Program-made: the position numbers and the translations under genes
IMG/VR virus record: IMGVR_UViG_3300042345_000439
Location: 1-32,859 of that record
DNA from: a virus
Reading direction: 5' to 3' (one strand)
Length of the DNA stretch: 32,859 nucleotides
Part shown: piece by piece, positions 7,644 through 17,900 of the stretch
How positions within the stretch are numbered: position 1 is the stretch's first letter
Layout of the letters: every line of letters starts with the position of its first letter
The notes under the pieces: model-generated
Seen by the model: the letters and a program-made list of their open reading frames with translations, nothing else
Databases searched by the model: none
Told to the model about the DNA's origin: nothing

Positions 7644-8322
7644 TGCTATATCTCCCACGCGTGGCGTTGAAGTTTTGTAATACTTGGTCTGCGGTGAGTG
7701 CGGCATTATATAATCTCACTATTGAAATAGGCCCGTTATGATATGTATGAAAGTTTGCACCGCCCACTCTATAACCTTCACTACTACTAAAAAATGTTGC
7801 TGAACCACTGGTCAGAGACCCTACTGATACTCCATTCAGATATAATGCTTGTGCGGTACCATTGCTCACTCCTACCATCTGATACCAAACGCCGGTGTTT
7901 ACTGTAGCAGAGTACGTGACCCCAAAATTACTGGTTCCGTAACGTTGATATAGCAAGATACTTGATCCTGTATTATACCATAATCCATATGTTCTGTTAG
8001 TGCTATCACCCTTGCCAAACACTCTAACCCAATCGCTTGCTGTAGCATCTAACTTGAACCAGCATTCGCAAGTCATAGTGCCGGTCAAATCTGTAGTAGA
8101 AGTGCTAGTGCTTGAAGTATAATCATCAACGCCGTCAAAGTCTAGATAGCCTCCATTGGTGCTACTATACACTGGGCCATTAACTAATGTCCCGTCGTTT
8201 CCACCTGTGGTTGATGCATCACTCCATAGTGTTCCTGAACCCGGATAACTGCGTTTGTTGCCCGCATCCAGATTTAGTACTAAGCCTGTAGTCGCTATGC
8301 TTGGATTGTAACCAATTGACAA
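7639..8322 (-). CDS. LamG/concanavalin A-like lectin domain protein, TTG start
   Basis: The 227-residue protein is the first of the lectin array. No ATG fits: the start is TTG at 8322, giving the same first residues as the paralogues (x-SIGYNPSIATTGLVLNLD). The TTG is backed by a strong AAAGGAGA six bases upstream that overlaps the stop of the 1973-residue fibre gene. LamG motifs are LDFDGVDDYTS at residues 60-70, MTCECWFKLD, WYQMVGVSNG at about 146 and ALYLNGVSVG at about 159. The end is NATRGRYSI, with Ser replacing the usual Gly. It is probably cotranscribed with the fibre gene. Confidence 0.86.
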   Translation of the reverse strand: MSIGYNPSIATTGLVLNLDAGNKRSYPGSGTLWSDASTTGGNDGTLVNGPVYSSTNGGYLDFDGVDDYTSSTSTSTTDLTGTMTCECWFKLDATASDWVRVFGKGDSTNRTYGLWYNTGSSILLYQRYGTSNFGVTYSATVNTGVWYQMVGVSNGTAQALYLNGVSVGSLTSGSATFFSSSEGYRVGGANFHTYHNGPISIVRLYNAALTADQVLQNFNATRGRYSI

Positions 8323-8328
8323 TGTGTA

Positions 8329-8336
8329 TCTCCTTT
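8329..8336 (-). promoter_or_regulatory. ribosome binding site deciding a TTG start
   Basis: AAAGGAGA six bases before TTG at 8322 supports that codon as the start of the first lectin, since no ATG is available near the conserved N-terminus. Confidence 0.75.
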
Positions 8337-11300
8337 ACGCATATGTTGCGCTTAGAGTGTACCATTGTGTTGTTGATGTTGCTACGAATTCAAGTCTGCC
8401 GCCTGCTGCTAGTGAGTAGGCTGCGTTTGTCGCGCCGGCGTTAATAGCACCACCTGTAGCAGGGTACACATTCAATGCTGTTGCGCTAGTATTGATGATG
8501 ACTATTCTCATACCAGCAGTAGTTGTTGGCATGACAACACCTTGACCTGAACTTACTGTGCTGACTACGTTGATTGGACGAGTCAATGCAGTTGCAGTAC
8601 CCTGTGTTGAACCTGCTGCGCTGATGCCTGTGCTTACACCAAATGCTACAAAGCCGCCGCTTGGGGCAAGATTGATAGTACCAGTATCACTTACTGTGAT
8701 CATTGGTATGCCAGAAACATCGTTCACGCTGAAGATGTTACCAGACATGCTATCAGTGATGCTGAATAACTGACCTGCGTTACCTGACCATGCTAGTGTA
8801 CCACCATTCAACATCTGACTGTTGATAGTGTTTGCACCGTTTGGTGATACGTAAGCGATATTTGATTTAACGCTAAAGTTACTGAAGTAACTATTTGCAT
8901 TAGCACCTATACCACCTGCTACGATCAATGCACCTGTTGTAGTGCTTGTTGCCGCAGTAGTTGATTGTATGTTTGCGGCACCGCTTACAGTCAATGATGT
9001 CAACGTACCAACACTAGTGATATTGGGTTGTGCCGCAGTTGTTACTGTCGCGGCTGATCCACTTACTGAACCACTGATAGTGCTTGATACAGTCAATCCA
9101 GATAGGGTACCTACGCTAGTGATGTTAGGTTGAGCCGCAGTCGTTACAGTACCTGCTGTTGTAGCGGCACCTGACAATGTTCCAACAAACGTTGTTGATG
9201 TCACACTTGATAGACCAGCAACAGTTGTTACTGTTGAACCTAATGTCAATGCAGTGCTACCTAATGTCACGCTAGCATTTGCTAATCTTGCTTGAGCAAG
9301 AGTGCCAGTTGAAATATTGCTTGCATTTAGTGCTGTTAAGCCGCTACCATTACCTGCAAATATACCTGTATTTGCTGTGATGTTGGCTGCTGTGATGTTG
9401 CCACTTACACCTAATGATCCTAATGTTCCAACTGTTGTCAAACTTGAAGTTACAACTGTTGAACTTAATGTTGTTCCAACAATGTTACCGGCCTGTACAC
9501 TGCTTAATCCGTTAGCATTACCAGTGAATACACCAGTGTTAGCAGTAAATGCTACTGCTGTTACTGTACCATTAACACCTAATGATGATAATGTGCCAAC
9601 TGATGTGATGTTTGGTTGTGCCGCAGTTGTTACAGTACCTGCTGTTGTAGCACTTGTCGCCGCACCGCTCAATGCACCTACAAATGTAGTTGCATACAAT
9701 GCACCGTTGCTTGTATTTGCTACGAATGTTGCGTTTGCTGTTTCTGCAATGTTACCAGTCAATGCATTACCAAATAATAAGTAAGCATTGCCACTTGATT
9801 GTGTAGTTACATTGATATGATCTGTGACGTTAGCGTATGCTACGTTCAAGTTTGCTACGCGAGTTGTGCTTGACACTGTTAGTGGGGCAGTACCAGTTGC
9901 TACGTTTGAAGTCAATGTGCTTGCTACGACTGCGCCCGCAGTGTTCAAGTTACCTGCTGAAGCATTACCTGTTACTGCTAATGATGATAATGTACCAACA
10001 CTTGTGATATTCGGCTGAGCCGCAGTTGTTACGGTGCCTGCTGTTGTAGCACTTGACACAGTACCTGTTACGTTAGCACCTGCGATTGCGCTTAAGCCGC
10101 TACCGTTACCAGTAAATACACCAGTGTTTGCTGTGATGTTTACCGCAGTAACAGTGCCGTTTACGCCTAATCCAGTTAGTGTACCAACACTAGTGATGTT
10201 TGGTTGTGCAGCCGTATATACTGTGCCAGCAACTAGAGCATTTGCTACTTGACCACTGACGTTACCACCAGTGATGCTTGCTAGATTTGCACCTGACAAG
10301 CCTGCTGCGAAAGTTGCGCTTGAACCTACAATACTATTCCAAGTACCAGTTGTTACTGTGCCCAATGCTGTAACTTGTGTCTGTGAAGCATTTACACTAA
10401 ATGTTGTACCAGTTAGGGTTAGACCAGTTCCTGCCGCATAAACCTGCGAACTACTGAACTGTGCGAATGTGATGTTGCTAGTACCAAATGTGATTGTTCC
10501 ACTAGGTGCGTCTAGAACATATGCGCTACCCTTGTTGACACTACCGCCTGAAACAAAGAAGTAATCGTTGAGGCTTAAACTTCCTGCTCCTACACCATAT
10601 TCATCGGCATCAGAAGCACGAACGATTGTAGTTGCGTTAGCCCAAGTATAGATACCATTATGTGCCGCATTTGCTTCGTTCTTGACAAGTATACGAGTTC
10701 CTACTGTTTGAACGTTAGCGGTATCAATCAAATTGAATGAGCCAGTAGTGACAAGGTTTGCACCTACTCCACTTGCACCGTTGTTGTAAGTGATCGTACC
10801 GCCAGTAGCAGTAGCCAATGTACCAGTTGTGGCTGCTGTGACACCTTCGTGATATACAAGAGCAGTTGATGCTAGATCGTCAACATATTGTTTAGTTGCC
10901 GCATCACTTGCGTTTGTTGGTGTAGCAAGATTGATGATAGTGTTGCTAGTCATGTCTAGGTTACCAGCAATACTGCTGACACCTGTACCAGTTACACTCA
11001 ACACACCTGTTGTTGTCAAGTTACCGGCTGCAACGTTTCCTGTAACTGCTAGTGAACTTAGTGTACCAACACTAGTAATATTTGGCTGAGCATTAGTATA
11101 AACTGTGCCTGCCACTAGAGCATTACCTACTTGACCAGTTACGTTGCCACCTGCTAGTTGTGATAAACCACTACCATTGCCTGTGAATACCCCTGTATTT
11201 GCTGTGATATTAGCAGCGGTAATGTTACCATTTACACCTAATCCAGTTAATGTACCAACTGATGTTACGTTTGGTTGTGCCGCAGTTGCTAATGTACCTG

Positions 11301-14256
11301 TTAGTAATGTACCGCTTACGTTACCTGCGCTTACATTTCCGGTTACAGTTAGTGAACTTAATGTACCAACTGATGTAATATTTGGTTGAGCCGCAGTTGT
11401 TACAGTACCTGCTGTTGTAGCCGCACCGCTTAGTGTTGCTGTGATGATATTTGCGCTGAAACTTCCATTAATATCACGAATTACAACTGTATCTCCGGTT
11501 GCTGTTGTCGCTGTACTATAGCCATCAAGTAAGTCAGCATTCAAATTGGCAACTTTTGTTGTTGATGTTACTACTAATGGAGCAGTACCTGTTGATACGT
11601 TACTGATCAATTGAGGAGCAGTTACGTTTGCTGTTGCTAATACTTGCGCAGTACCTAAATTACCTACATTGGCATTACCTGTTGCATTTAGTGTACCTGA
11701 TATGTTTGCGCCAGTGCTTGTGACTACTAGTTCAACAGTACTACCGGCTGCTTGAATTGAAACGTTTCCGTTAGCAGTGATTGCAATATTGCTATTACCG
11801 TTCTGTAACAATCCACTATTGATAGTTGTGATGTTACCAGTAGTTGCGATTAAGGTAGTTGTACCTAAGTTACCTGTATTCGCATTGCCGGTTACGCTCA
11901 AGTCACCTGCTGTAGTTAAGTTACCACCTGATACGTTACCTGTTGCTGTGATTAGACCGGCAGTACCTAAGTTACCAACGTTAGCATTACCTGTTACACT
12001 TAATGTACCGCCAGTTGATAGGTTACCTGCCGTTGCTGTTCCTGTTACTGTTAATGATGTCAATGTACCAACACTAGTAATGTTAGGCTGTGCTGCCGTG
12101 ATTACTGTGCCTGCTGTTGTTGCATTACCGCTTAGGTTTGCAGTTACAATGTTAGCACTAAAACTGCCGTTTGTGTCACGAATGACTACTGTGTTTGCTG
12201 TTGCGGCTGAGTCTGTGCTATAACCATCTAATAAATCAGCATTTAAATTTGTTACTTTAGTAGTTGATGATACAACTAATGGGGCAGTACCTGTCGCTAT
12301 TGAAGATACTAATTGACCAGCAGTTGTGATATTACCACCAGTAACGTTGCCCGTTGCTGTGATCAATCCAGCAGTGCCTAAATTACCTACGTTAGCATTA
12401 CCTGTTGCATTCAATGTGCCTGTTACATTCGCACCAGTATCTGTTACAACTAATACGTTAGCCGTTCCGTTAACGCTGATGTTTACGTTGCCGGCTACGG
12501 CTGGAATATTTACATTACTGTTGCCATTTGCTAATGCACCACCAGTGATATTACCTGCTGAGATATTACCGCTGACAGTCAAAGATGTGAGTGTACCAAC
12601 ACTAGTGATGTTAGGCTGTGCTGCCGTTGTTAACGTACCAGTTAATAAACTTGCGCCTATAGTACCTGAGTTAGCAAACACGCTACCTGCTGTCGCTGTA
12701 CCAGTGACAGTCAATGATGTCAATGTGCCTACGCTAGTGACGTTAGGCTGAGCCGCTGTTGTTAATGTGCCAGTTAATAAACTTGCGCCAACGGTGCCGC
12801 TATTAGCATAAACGTTGCCGCTTGTAGTGTTTCCTGTTACTGTTAATGATGTCAATGTGCCTACGCTAGTGACATTTGGCTGTGCGGCAGTTGTTAATGT
12901 GCCAGTCAATAATGAAGCACCAATCGTGCCTGAGTTAGCATAGACATTACCAGCAGTGACATTGCCTGTAACTGTAGCACTAGTTAGTGTACCAACACTA
13001 GTGATGTTAGGTTGTGCTGCCGTTGTTAATGTGCCGGTTACAAAGTTCGCTGTTAATAAATTACCGGCGTTAACATTACCTGCGCTAGCATTACCTGTGA
13101 TAGTCAAGCCTGTTAATGTGCCGATACTTGTGATATTCGGTTGAGCGGCTGTTGTTAGTGTGCCGCCTAGATAAGTTGCGCTAACTAAGTTAGCACCTGT
13201 TACTTCTGATGTTGCGCCGCTTAATGTGATGTCTGCGTTTGCAGCCATTGTCAAGCCAGTCAATGTACCAACACTAGTGATATTAGACTGAGCCGCATCA
13301 ACTACTGTGTTTGCTGTGCTTGCATGTGTTGCATTTGCTACCGTACCGGTTACGTTAGCACCAACGATAGAACTTAAACCATTACCATTACCTGTAAATA
13401 CGCCGGTGTTAGCAGTAAATGCAACTGCTGTTACAGTTCCATTAACATTTAGACCTGACAATGTGCCAAGACTTGTGATGTTTGGTTGAGCATTGGTTGA
13501 TAATGTGCCAGATACTGTAGTGAAGACTGCGTTGTTGCCACCTATGTTTCCAACGTTTGCATTACCTGTTACAGATAATGTTGACAATGAACCGATACTA
13601 GTGATATTTGGCTGCGCGGCAGTAGTGAGTGTACCAGTCAAATAAGTTGCGCTGACTAAGTTTGCTCCGCTAATAGCAGAGTCTACACCGCTTGTAGTAA
13701 CTAGTGCGTTAGCAACTAATGTTAGTCCTTGCAAAGTACCTACACTTGTGACGTTAGGTTGTGAACTAGAAGTCAATGTACCAGTAACAAAATTTGCTGA
13801 TACTAAATTACCAAGATTAGCGTTAGCGGCTGTTAAGTTACCTTGAAGTATGACAGCATTACTTGTTTTATCAAACGTGAATGCTCCGGAGCCACCAAAT
13901 TGATCTGAATCATTGAACTGAATCTGTGAATTTGAGCCGCCAGGCAGTTGTAAGTCCCATGGATTACCGTTAGCATAAAGAAGATTGTCTGTCTTGATTC
14001 TAGTGGCAGCAACGTTACCAGTAATCGTTAATACGTTATTGTTCTTGTCCCATACAAAATCGTTGTCACCACCAATAGCAGTGCCGTCAGTAAATAATAC
14101 CTGTGTGTTAGCAGTAGATATTGTGGGGAAAGTGTTTACGTTTCCATCACTGTCCTTAACAGACATTACACCATAATCGTCTATGAAAAGCGTGGCCTTA
14201 CCTGAAGACGGTGTCGGTATGCTGTTGGCTGATTCTTCTTTAAGTATTATTGACAT
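8335..14256 (-). CDS. giant repeat-rich tail fibre-like protein
   Basis: The 1973-residue protein is dominated by beta-type repeats around the motif AQPNITSVGTL, of which I count 18 copies, followed by strands like SLTVTGN and linkers such as NVTGTLLTGTL. The start MSIILKEESANSIPTPSSGK is unlike the other three fibres. Residues about 90-135 hold LLYANGNPWDLQ and NSQIQFNDSDQFGGS, a module shared with the fibres at 14972 and 18812. Residues about 1115-1275 hold a DAATKQYVD segment followed by RILVKNEANAAHNGIY, known from many phage tail fibres. LNADLLDGYS/SFSAN modules occur twice. The last 90 residues (GQGVVMPTTTAGM, EFVATSTTQWYTL) form a distinct C-terminal domain. A GATAAATA box lies upstream. 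Likely role: receptor-binding or structural fibre. Confidence 0.88.
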   Translation of the reverse strand: MSIILKEESANSIPTPSSGKATLFIDDYGVMSVKDSDGNVNTFPTISTANTQVLFTDGTAIGGDNDFVWDKNNNVLTITGNVAATRIKTDNLLYANGNPWDLQLPGGSNSQIQFNDSDQFGGSGAFTFDKTSNAVILQGNLTAANANLGNLVSANFVTGTLTSSSQPNVTSVGTLQGLTLVANALVTTSGVDSAISGANLVSATYLTGTLTTAAQPNITSIGSLSTLSVTGNANVGNIGGNNAVFTTVSGTLSTNAQPNITSLGTLSGLNVNGTVTAVAFTANTGVFTGNGNGLSSIVGANVTGTVANATHASTANTVVDAAQSNITSVGTLTGLTMAANADITLSGATSEVTGANLVSATYLGGTLTTAAQPNITSIGTLTGLTITGNASAGNVNAGNLLTANFVTGTLTTAAQPNITSVGTLTSATVTGNVTAGNVYANSGTIGASLLTGTLTTAAQPNVTSVGTLTSLTVTGNTTSGNVYANSGTVGASLLTGTLTTAAQPNVTSVGTLTSLTVTGTATAGSVFANSGTIGASLLTGTLTTAAQPNITSVGTLTSLTVSGNISAGNITGGALANGNSNVNIPAVAGNVNISVNGTANVLVVTDTGANVTGTLNATGNANVGNLGTAGLITATGNVTGGNITTAGQLVSSIATGTAPLVVSSTTKVTNLNADLLDGYSTDSAATANTVVIRDTNGSFSANIVTANLSGNATTAGTVITAAQPNITSVGTLTSLTVTGTATAGNLSTGGTLSVTGNANVGNLGTAGLITATGNVSGGNLTTAGDLSVTGNANTGNLGTTTLIATTGNITTINSGLLQNGNSNIAITANGNVSIQAAGSTVELVVTSTGANISGTLNATGNANVGNLGTAQVLATANVTAPQLISNVSTGTAPLVVTSTTKVANLNADLLDGYSTATTATGDTVVIRDINGSFSANIITATLSGAATTAGTVTTAAQPNITSVGTLSSLTVTGNVSAGNVSGTLLTGTLATAAQPNVTSVGTLTGLGVNGNITAANITANTGVFTGNGSGLSQLAGGNVTGQVGNALVAGTVYTNAQPNITSVGTLSSLAVTGNVAAGNLTTTGVLSVTGTGVSSIAGNLDMTSNTIINLATPTNASDAATKQYVDDLASTALVYHEGVTAATTGTLATATGGTITYNNGASGVGANLVTTGSFNLIDTANVQTVGTRILVKNEANAAHNGIYTWANATTIVRASDADEYGVGAGSLSLNDYFFVSGGSVNKGSAYVLDAPSGTITFGTSNITFAQFSSSQVYAAGTGLTLTGTTFSVNASQTQVTALGTVTTGTWNSIVGSSATFAAGLSGANLASITGGNVSGQVANALVAGTVYTAAQPNITSVGTLTGLGVNGTVTAVNITANTGVFTGNGSGLSAIAGANVTGTVSSATTAGTVTTAAQPNITSVGTLSSLAVTGNASAGNLNTAGAVVASTLTSNVATGTAPLTVSSTTRVANLNVAYANVTDHINVTTQSSGNAYLLFGNALTGNIAETANATFVANTSNGALYATTFVGALSGAATSATTAGTVTTAAQPNITSVGTLSSLGVNGTVTAVAFTANTGVFTGNANGLSSVQAGNIVGTTLSSTVVTSSLTTVGTLGSLGVSGNITAANITANTGIFAGNGSGLTALNASNISTGTLAQARLANASVTLGSTALTLGSTVTTVAGLSSVTSTTFVGTLSGAATTAGTVTTAAQPNITSVGTLSGLTVSSTISGSVSGSAATVTTAAQPNITSVGTLTSLTVSGAANIQSTTAATSTTTGALIVAGGIGANANSYFSNFSVKSNIAYVSPNGANTINSQMLNGGTLAWSGNAGQLFSITDSMSGNIFSVNDVSGIPMITVSDTGTINLAPSGGFVAFGVSTGISAAGSTQGTATALTRPINVVSTVSSGQGVVMPTTTAGMRIVIINTSATALNVYPATGGAINAGATNAAYSLAAGGRLEFVATSTTQWYTLSATYA
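8900..13780 (-). repeat. coding repeats of the 1973-residue fibre
   Basis: Eighteen copies of a motif around AQPNITSVGTL are spread through the gene at irregular spacing. Copies are imperfect at DNA level, so this is protein-level repetition kept by selection or recombination rather than a fresh duplication. Confidence 0.85.
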
Positions 14257-14284
14257 ATTCGTTCTCTGCTAATGCTATTCATTG

Positions 14285-14292
14285 TATTTATC
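14285..14292 (-). promoter_or_regulatory. late promoter-like box before the 1973-residue fibre
   Basis: GATAAATA in the 41-base gap after the 217-residue gene, with a predicted start near 14279 and a leader of about 23 bases. It probably serves the long fibre and the lectin array. Confidence 0.65.
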
Positions 14293-14297
14293 TTAAT

Positions 14298-14951
14298 TTA
14301 CACCGCGCTATTATCGTGGACATAAGACCAACGATTGTTAGTACCATCCCAAAATGCAAGCATACCGGCTGGATTGCTGTTAGTTACTACGGCTATCTGA
14401 CCAATACTACCTACAACGGCTGTTAATGCTGTGTTGCTATACGTAGTTAATTTTAAAAACGCACCTCCGTTGATAGAGCCAGGCACTGATAAATTTCCTG
14501 ATGTCTTATCGAATGTAAATCCATTATTTCCTGAAGGTTCTCCGCCATCGTTAAAAGTTACTTGCGTATCTGTACCTGGGGCACCTTGACCACTCACATC
14601 TATCAATGCACCATCAATCTCTAATGTTCCATTGACAGTTAGAGGTGTCCCAAATAATCCCTGATAGTTAGCAGGAATAGTTAACGTATTACCTGCATCG
14701 ATAACGATAGGCATCGGAGCCGCACTTTGCGTAACTGATACAGTAGTCCAAGTTAGATTACCTGAACCATTAGTTGTCAATACTTGGTTGTTACTACCAC
14801 CAGTAATGATAACGTTACCGTTCGCGCCTAGATTTGAAATTCCGTTAGCAGTAAAATTAACGGTGGTGATATCACCGTTAGCCTGTACTATCGTAACAGC
14901 AGGATCTCCTGTAGAGAATCCTGCTATGGAATTTAAAGGTCTGACTGCCAT
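14298..14951 (-). CDS. short fibre-like protein
   Basis: The 217-residue protein has the same opening as the fibres at 14972 and 18812 (MAVRPLNSIAGFSTGDPAV, then ANGDI). It carries one copy of the module NNQVLTTNGSGNLTW and one of DTQVTFNDGGEPSGN/FTFDKTSGNLSV. Its C-terminus (GSIGQIAVVTNSNPAGMLAFWDG, RWSYV) looks like a compact end domain seen on phage tail proteins. It starts 20 bases after the stop of the 1267-residue gene, with no late-promoter box between, so it is probably cotranscribed. It may be a short fibre, or an adapter using the same attachment site as its larger relatives. Confidence 0.82.
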   Translation of the reverse strand: MAVRPLNSIAGFSTGDPAVTIVQANGDITTVNFTANGISNLGANGNVIITGGSNNQVLTTNGSGNLTWTTVSVTQSAAPMPIVIDAGNTLTIPANYQGLFGTPLTVNGTLEIDGALIDVSGQGAPGTDTQVTFNDGGEPSGNNGFTFDKTSGNLSVPGSINGGAFLKLTTYSNTALTAVVGSIGQIAVVTNSNPAGMLAFWDGTNNRWSYVHDNSAV

Positions 14952-14971
14952 CTTCTTTCGTTACCTAACAA

Positions 14972-17900
14972 TTATATAGTTCTATACTGAGTTACCCATA
15001 AAGTTGAGTTAGAACTTGATGGGGTTACTTGTAGTGCTATATTACCGCCTGAGATATTAACTGCTAATGTACCTGTAGTACCTCCTAATGTCACGCCGCC
15101 GAATGTTGAGAAATCAACAACTGACCCGTCTGTTACGGCCTGCACTGTTGCTACCGTGTACTTGCTACCAGTTGAATCAATACCCTTGACTAACCATTGA
15201 ACACCTGTTATACCAGTTGTTGATATAGTTGAGATAGTCTGGTTAGCCGTAGTTGCTATTGTAGTGACTTCAGCCCAAGTAATCTTAGTATTACCAATAT
15301 TGACTGCTGTATTTGCAGTCAAATTAGTTGCTACAATGTTACCTACGCTAAAGTTACCTGATACACCTAAGTTACCTGTTACATTAGCACCGGTATCAGT
15401 CACAACGAATGATGTATTACCACCTGCTGTGATGTTTACGTTACCGTTAGTACTTGGTATCGCAACATTACTTGTGCCATTTATCAATGTACCAGTAAAG
15501 AAATTAGCAGTAACTAGATTACCTAGATTTGCATTGGCTGCTACTACATTACCACTAAAGTTTGCTGTATTGCCAGCAAGTGCTAGATTTACAGTTAAAT
15601 TACTTGTTGTGACATTACTTGCAATATTTGCAAAATTTGCTGTTAACAAGTTACCTGCATTTGTGTTTAATGCAACAACGTTACCTGAGAAGTTAGCAGT
15701 ATTGCCTGCTAGTTCTAAGTTTACAGTTAAATTTGGTACGATCACGTTACCGCTGAAGTTTGCTGTGTTACCCACCAATGCTAGATTTACTGTAGCATTG
15801 CTTGTTACAAGATTAGCAGAAACGTTTGCGCTTGCTGTGTTCAACCAATTATTTGATGTAATGTTGTTTGATGTTGTGTTACCACCAACAACCAAGAAGT
15901 TTGATACATCGCTATTATTGCTATAGATATTAGCATTGCTATCAATATCATAAGTTACTTGTACATTTCCTGCAACAGTCAAGTTGCCGGTAATATTAGC
16001 AATGTTACTGATGCTCAAATTATTGGCTGTGACATTACCGTTGCTTAATGTATTCCAAGACAAACTACTGAATGTTGCGTCACCGAGATTTGGTGTTACA
16101 AGATTTGCGCTTGTCTTGACAACGATATTACCTGCACTAATTGCAGTAGTGTCATTGTCCACGTTTGCACTTATAACAGTACCATTGATTGCGATACCAT
16201 TACCTGCACTATATGAACCTGATGCACTAAACTGACTGAATTGTATGTTTGTGAATCCAAACAATATTTCACCAACCGGTGAAGTTACAACGTATGAACT
16301 ACCTGCATAACTTAGACCTTGTTGCACAAAGAAATAGTCGCCGTAGCCCAATGACGTAGTTGCTGTTGGACTGTATGTATCTTCATCTGTCGCTCTTGTT
16401 AGTACCCAAGCAGTTGAACCGTCACCTACTGTTGTTACAGTATAGACACCGTTCTCAAACTGATTTGTCTGACCTTGAACAAGAACTCTATTTGTTGATG
16501 CTAATGCAACGCTATCGATAGATAGTGCCGCATTTGCTCCGTTGTTAGTCAATGTTGCGCCAACACCAGTGTTTGCTCTTGCTGTCTGTGATAAGCCAGT
16601 ACCGTTAGTTAATGTAGTGACTTCAGCACCGAAATAGCCTGCCTTGACTGTGATAGTATCGGCTGCTGGAGTGCTGTAGACAAAGTATGGGTCATCACCA
16701 ATAATATTATTGAATGAGTTATCCCAAGCAAGTTCATCGCCCACTGATAGGCCGTGAGCGGCACTAAACTGTATTGTTTTACCACCAGTGATTGCAATAG
16801 TAGTCAATACACTACCACCGTTAGCATATGTAGCATTTAAGTTTGTTACGCTTGTTACACGAACTGCTGTGTGAATCGTTAAACCTTGTGAAGTGCTATC
16901 AACATATTCTTTTGTTGCCGCATCATTTGGATTAATCGGACCATTAACTTGTATGATACGTGCTAATGACGCATCGATCACACCATTAGGGCCACCAGGA
17001 ACAAGATTGATGTTGACATTTGAACCTGAAGCAGTAATCATTAGATTACCATTTGCTGTGATGTTTGAAGTTAGTAAACTACCAACATTTGCTTCACCTG
17101 TTACATTGGCATTCGCGCTGTTCAAGAAACTATTGGCTGATATATTACCATTAGCAAGAACATTACCTGCTGTTGATTCTATGTTGCCTACTACTAGTAA
17201 TGAATTACCAGTAAATGTTGCAATGTTAGCAGTGCCATTGATACTGATCTCAACGTTTGAGTTACTATAAACTTTAACGTTGCTGTTACCGTTCGCTAAT
17301 GCTCCGATCAAGTTTGGAGCAACAACATTGCCTGTGAAATTTGCTGTGTTACCTGCAAGTTCAAGATTTACTGTTAAGTTTGGTACTACGACATTACCGC
17401 TGAAGTTCGCAGTGTTACCTGTTATATCATTGTTTACCGTCAATGCATTAGTGATTGTTGTTCCAGTGACGTTTGCATTTGCAGTGAATACAGTTGAATT
17501 TGCAGTAACGTTTTGTGCGATAGTAGCACCGGTAAAGTTGGCTGTATTACCAGACAATTCTAAGTTGACATCAAAGTTATTGACTTGAACATTGCCTAAG
17601 AAATTTGCTGTATTACCTGCAAGTTCTAAGTTGACATCAAAGTTATTGACTTGGACATTACCTAAAAACTGTGCTGTATTACCAGCAATATTTAGGTTAA
17701 CTTGCAAGTTGTTAGTGATAGTATTACTTGCAACGTTGACAAAGTTAGCATTTGCTACGTTGCCTAAATTTGCATTATTAAACTGACTATTACCTAATAC
17801 TGTAAAGACTTGAGTAGTATCGTTGTATGTTAAATTCGCACTGGCTGCAAAGTTGTCGCCCATGTTATACTGTATTTCAGTATTTGAGCCTGCTGCTTCT

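Noticed and set aside
1-8322. Diversity-generating retroelement as the source of lectin variation
   Set aside because: No reverse transcriptase, template repeat or adenine-biased variable repeat pair was seen; variation is spread over whole domain cores.
8558-13489. Many plus-strand open frames opposite the 1973-residue fibre
   Set aside because: Their products are Val/Pro/Ala/Leu low-complexity mirrors of the repeat codons, lack ribosome sites and have no promoter. They are antisense shadows.
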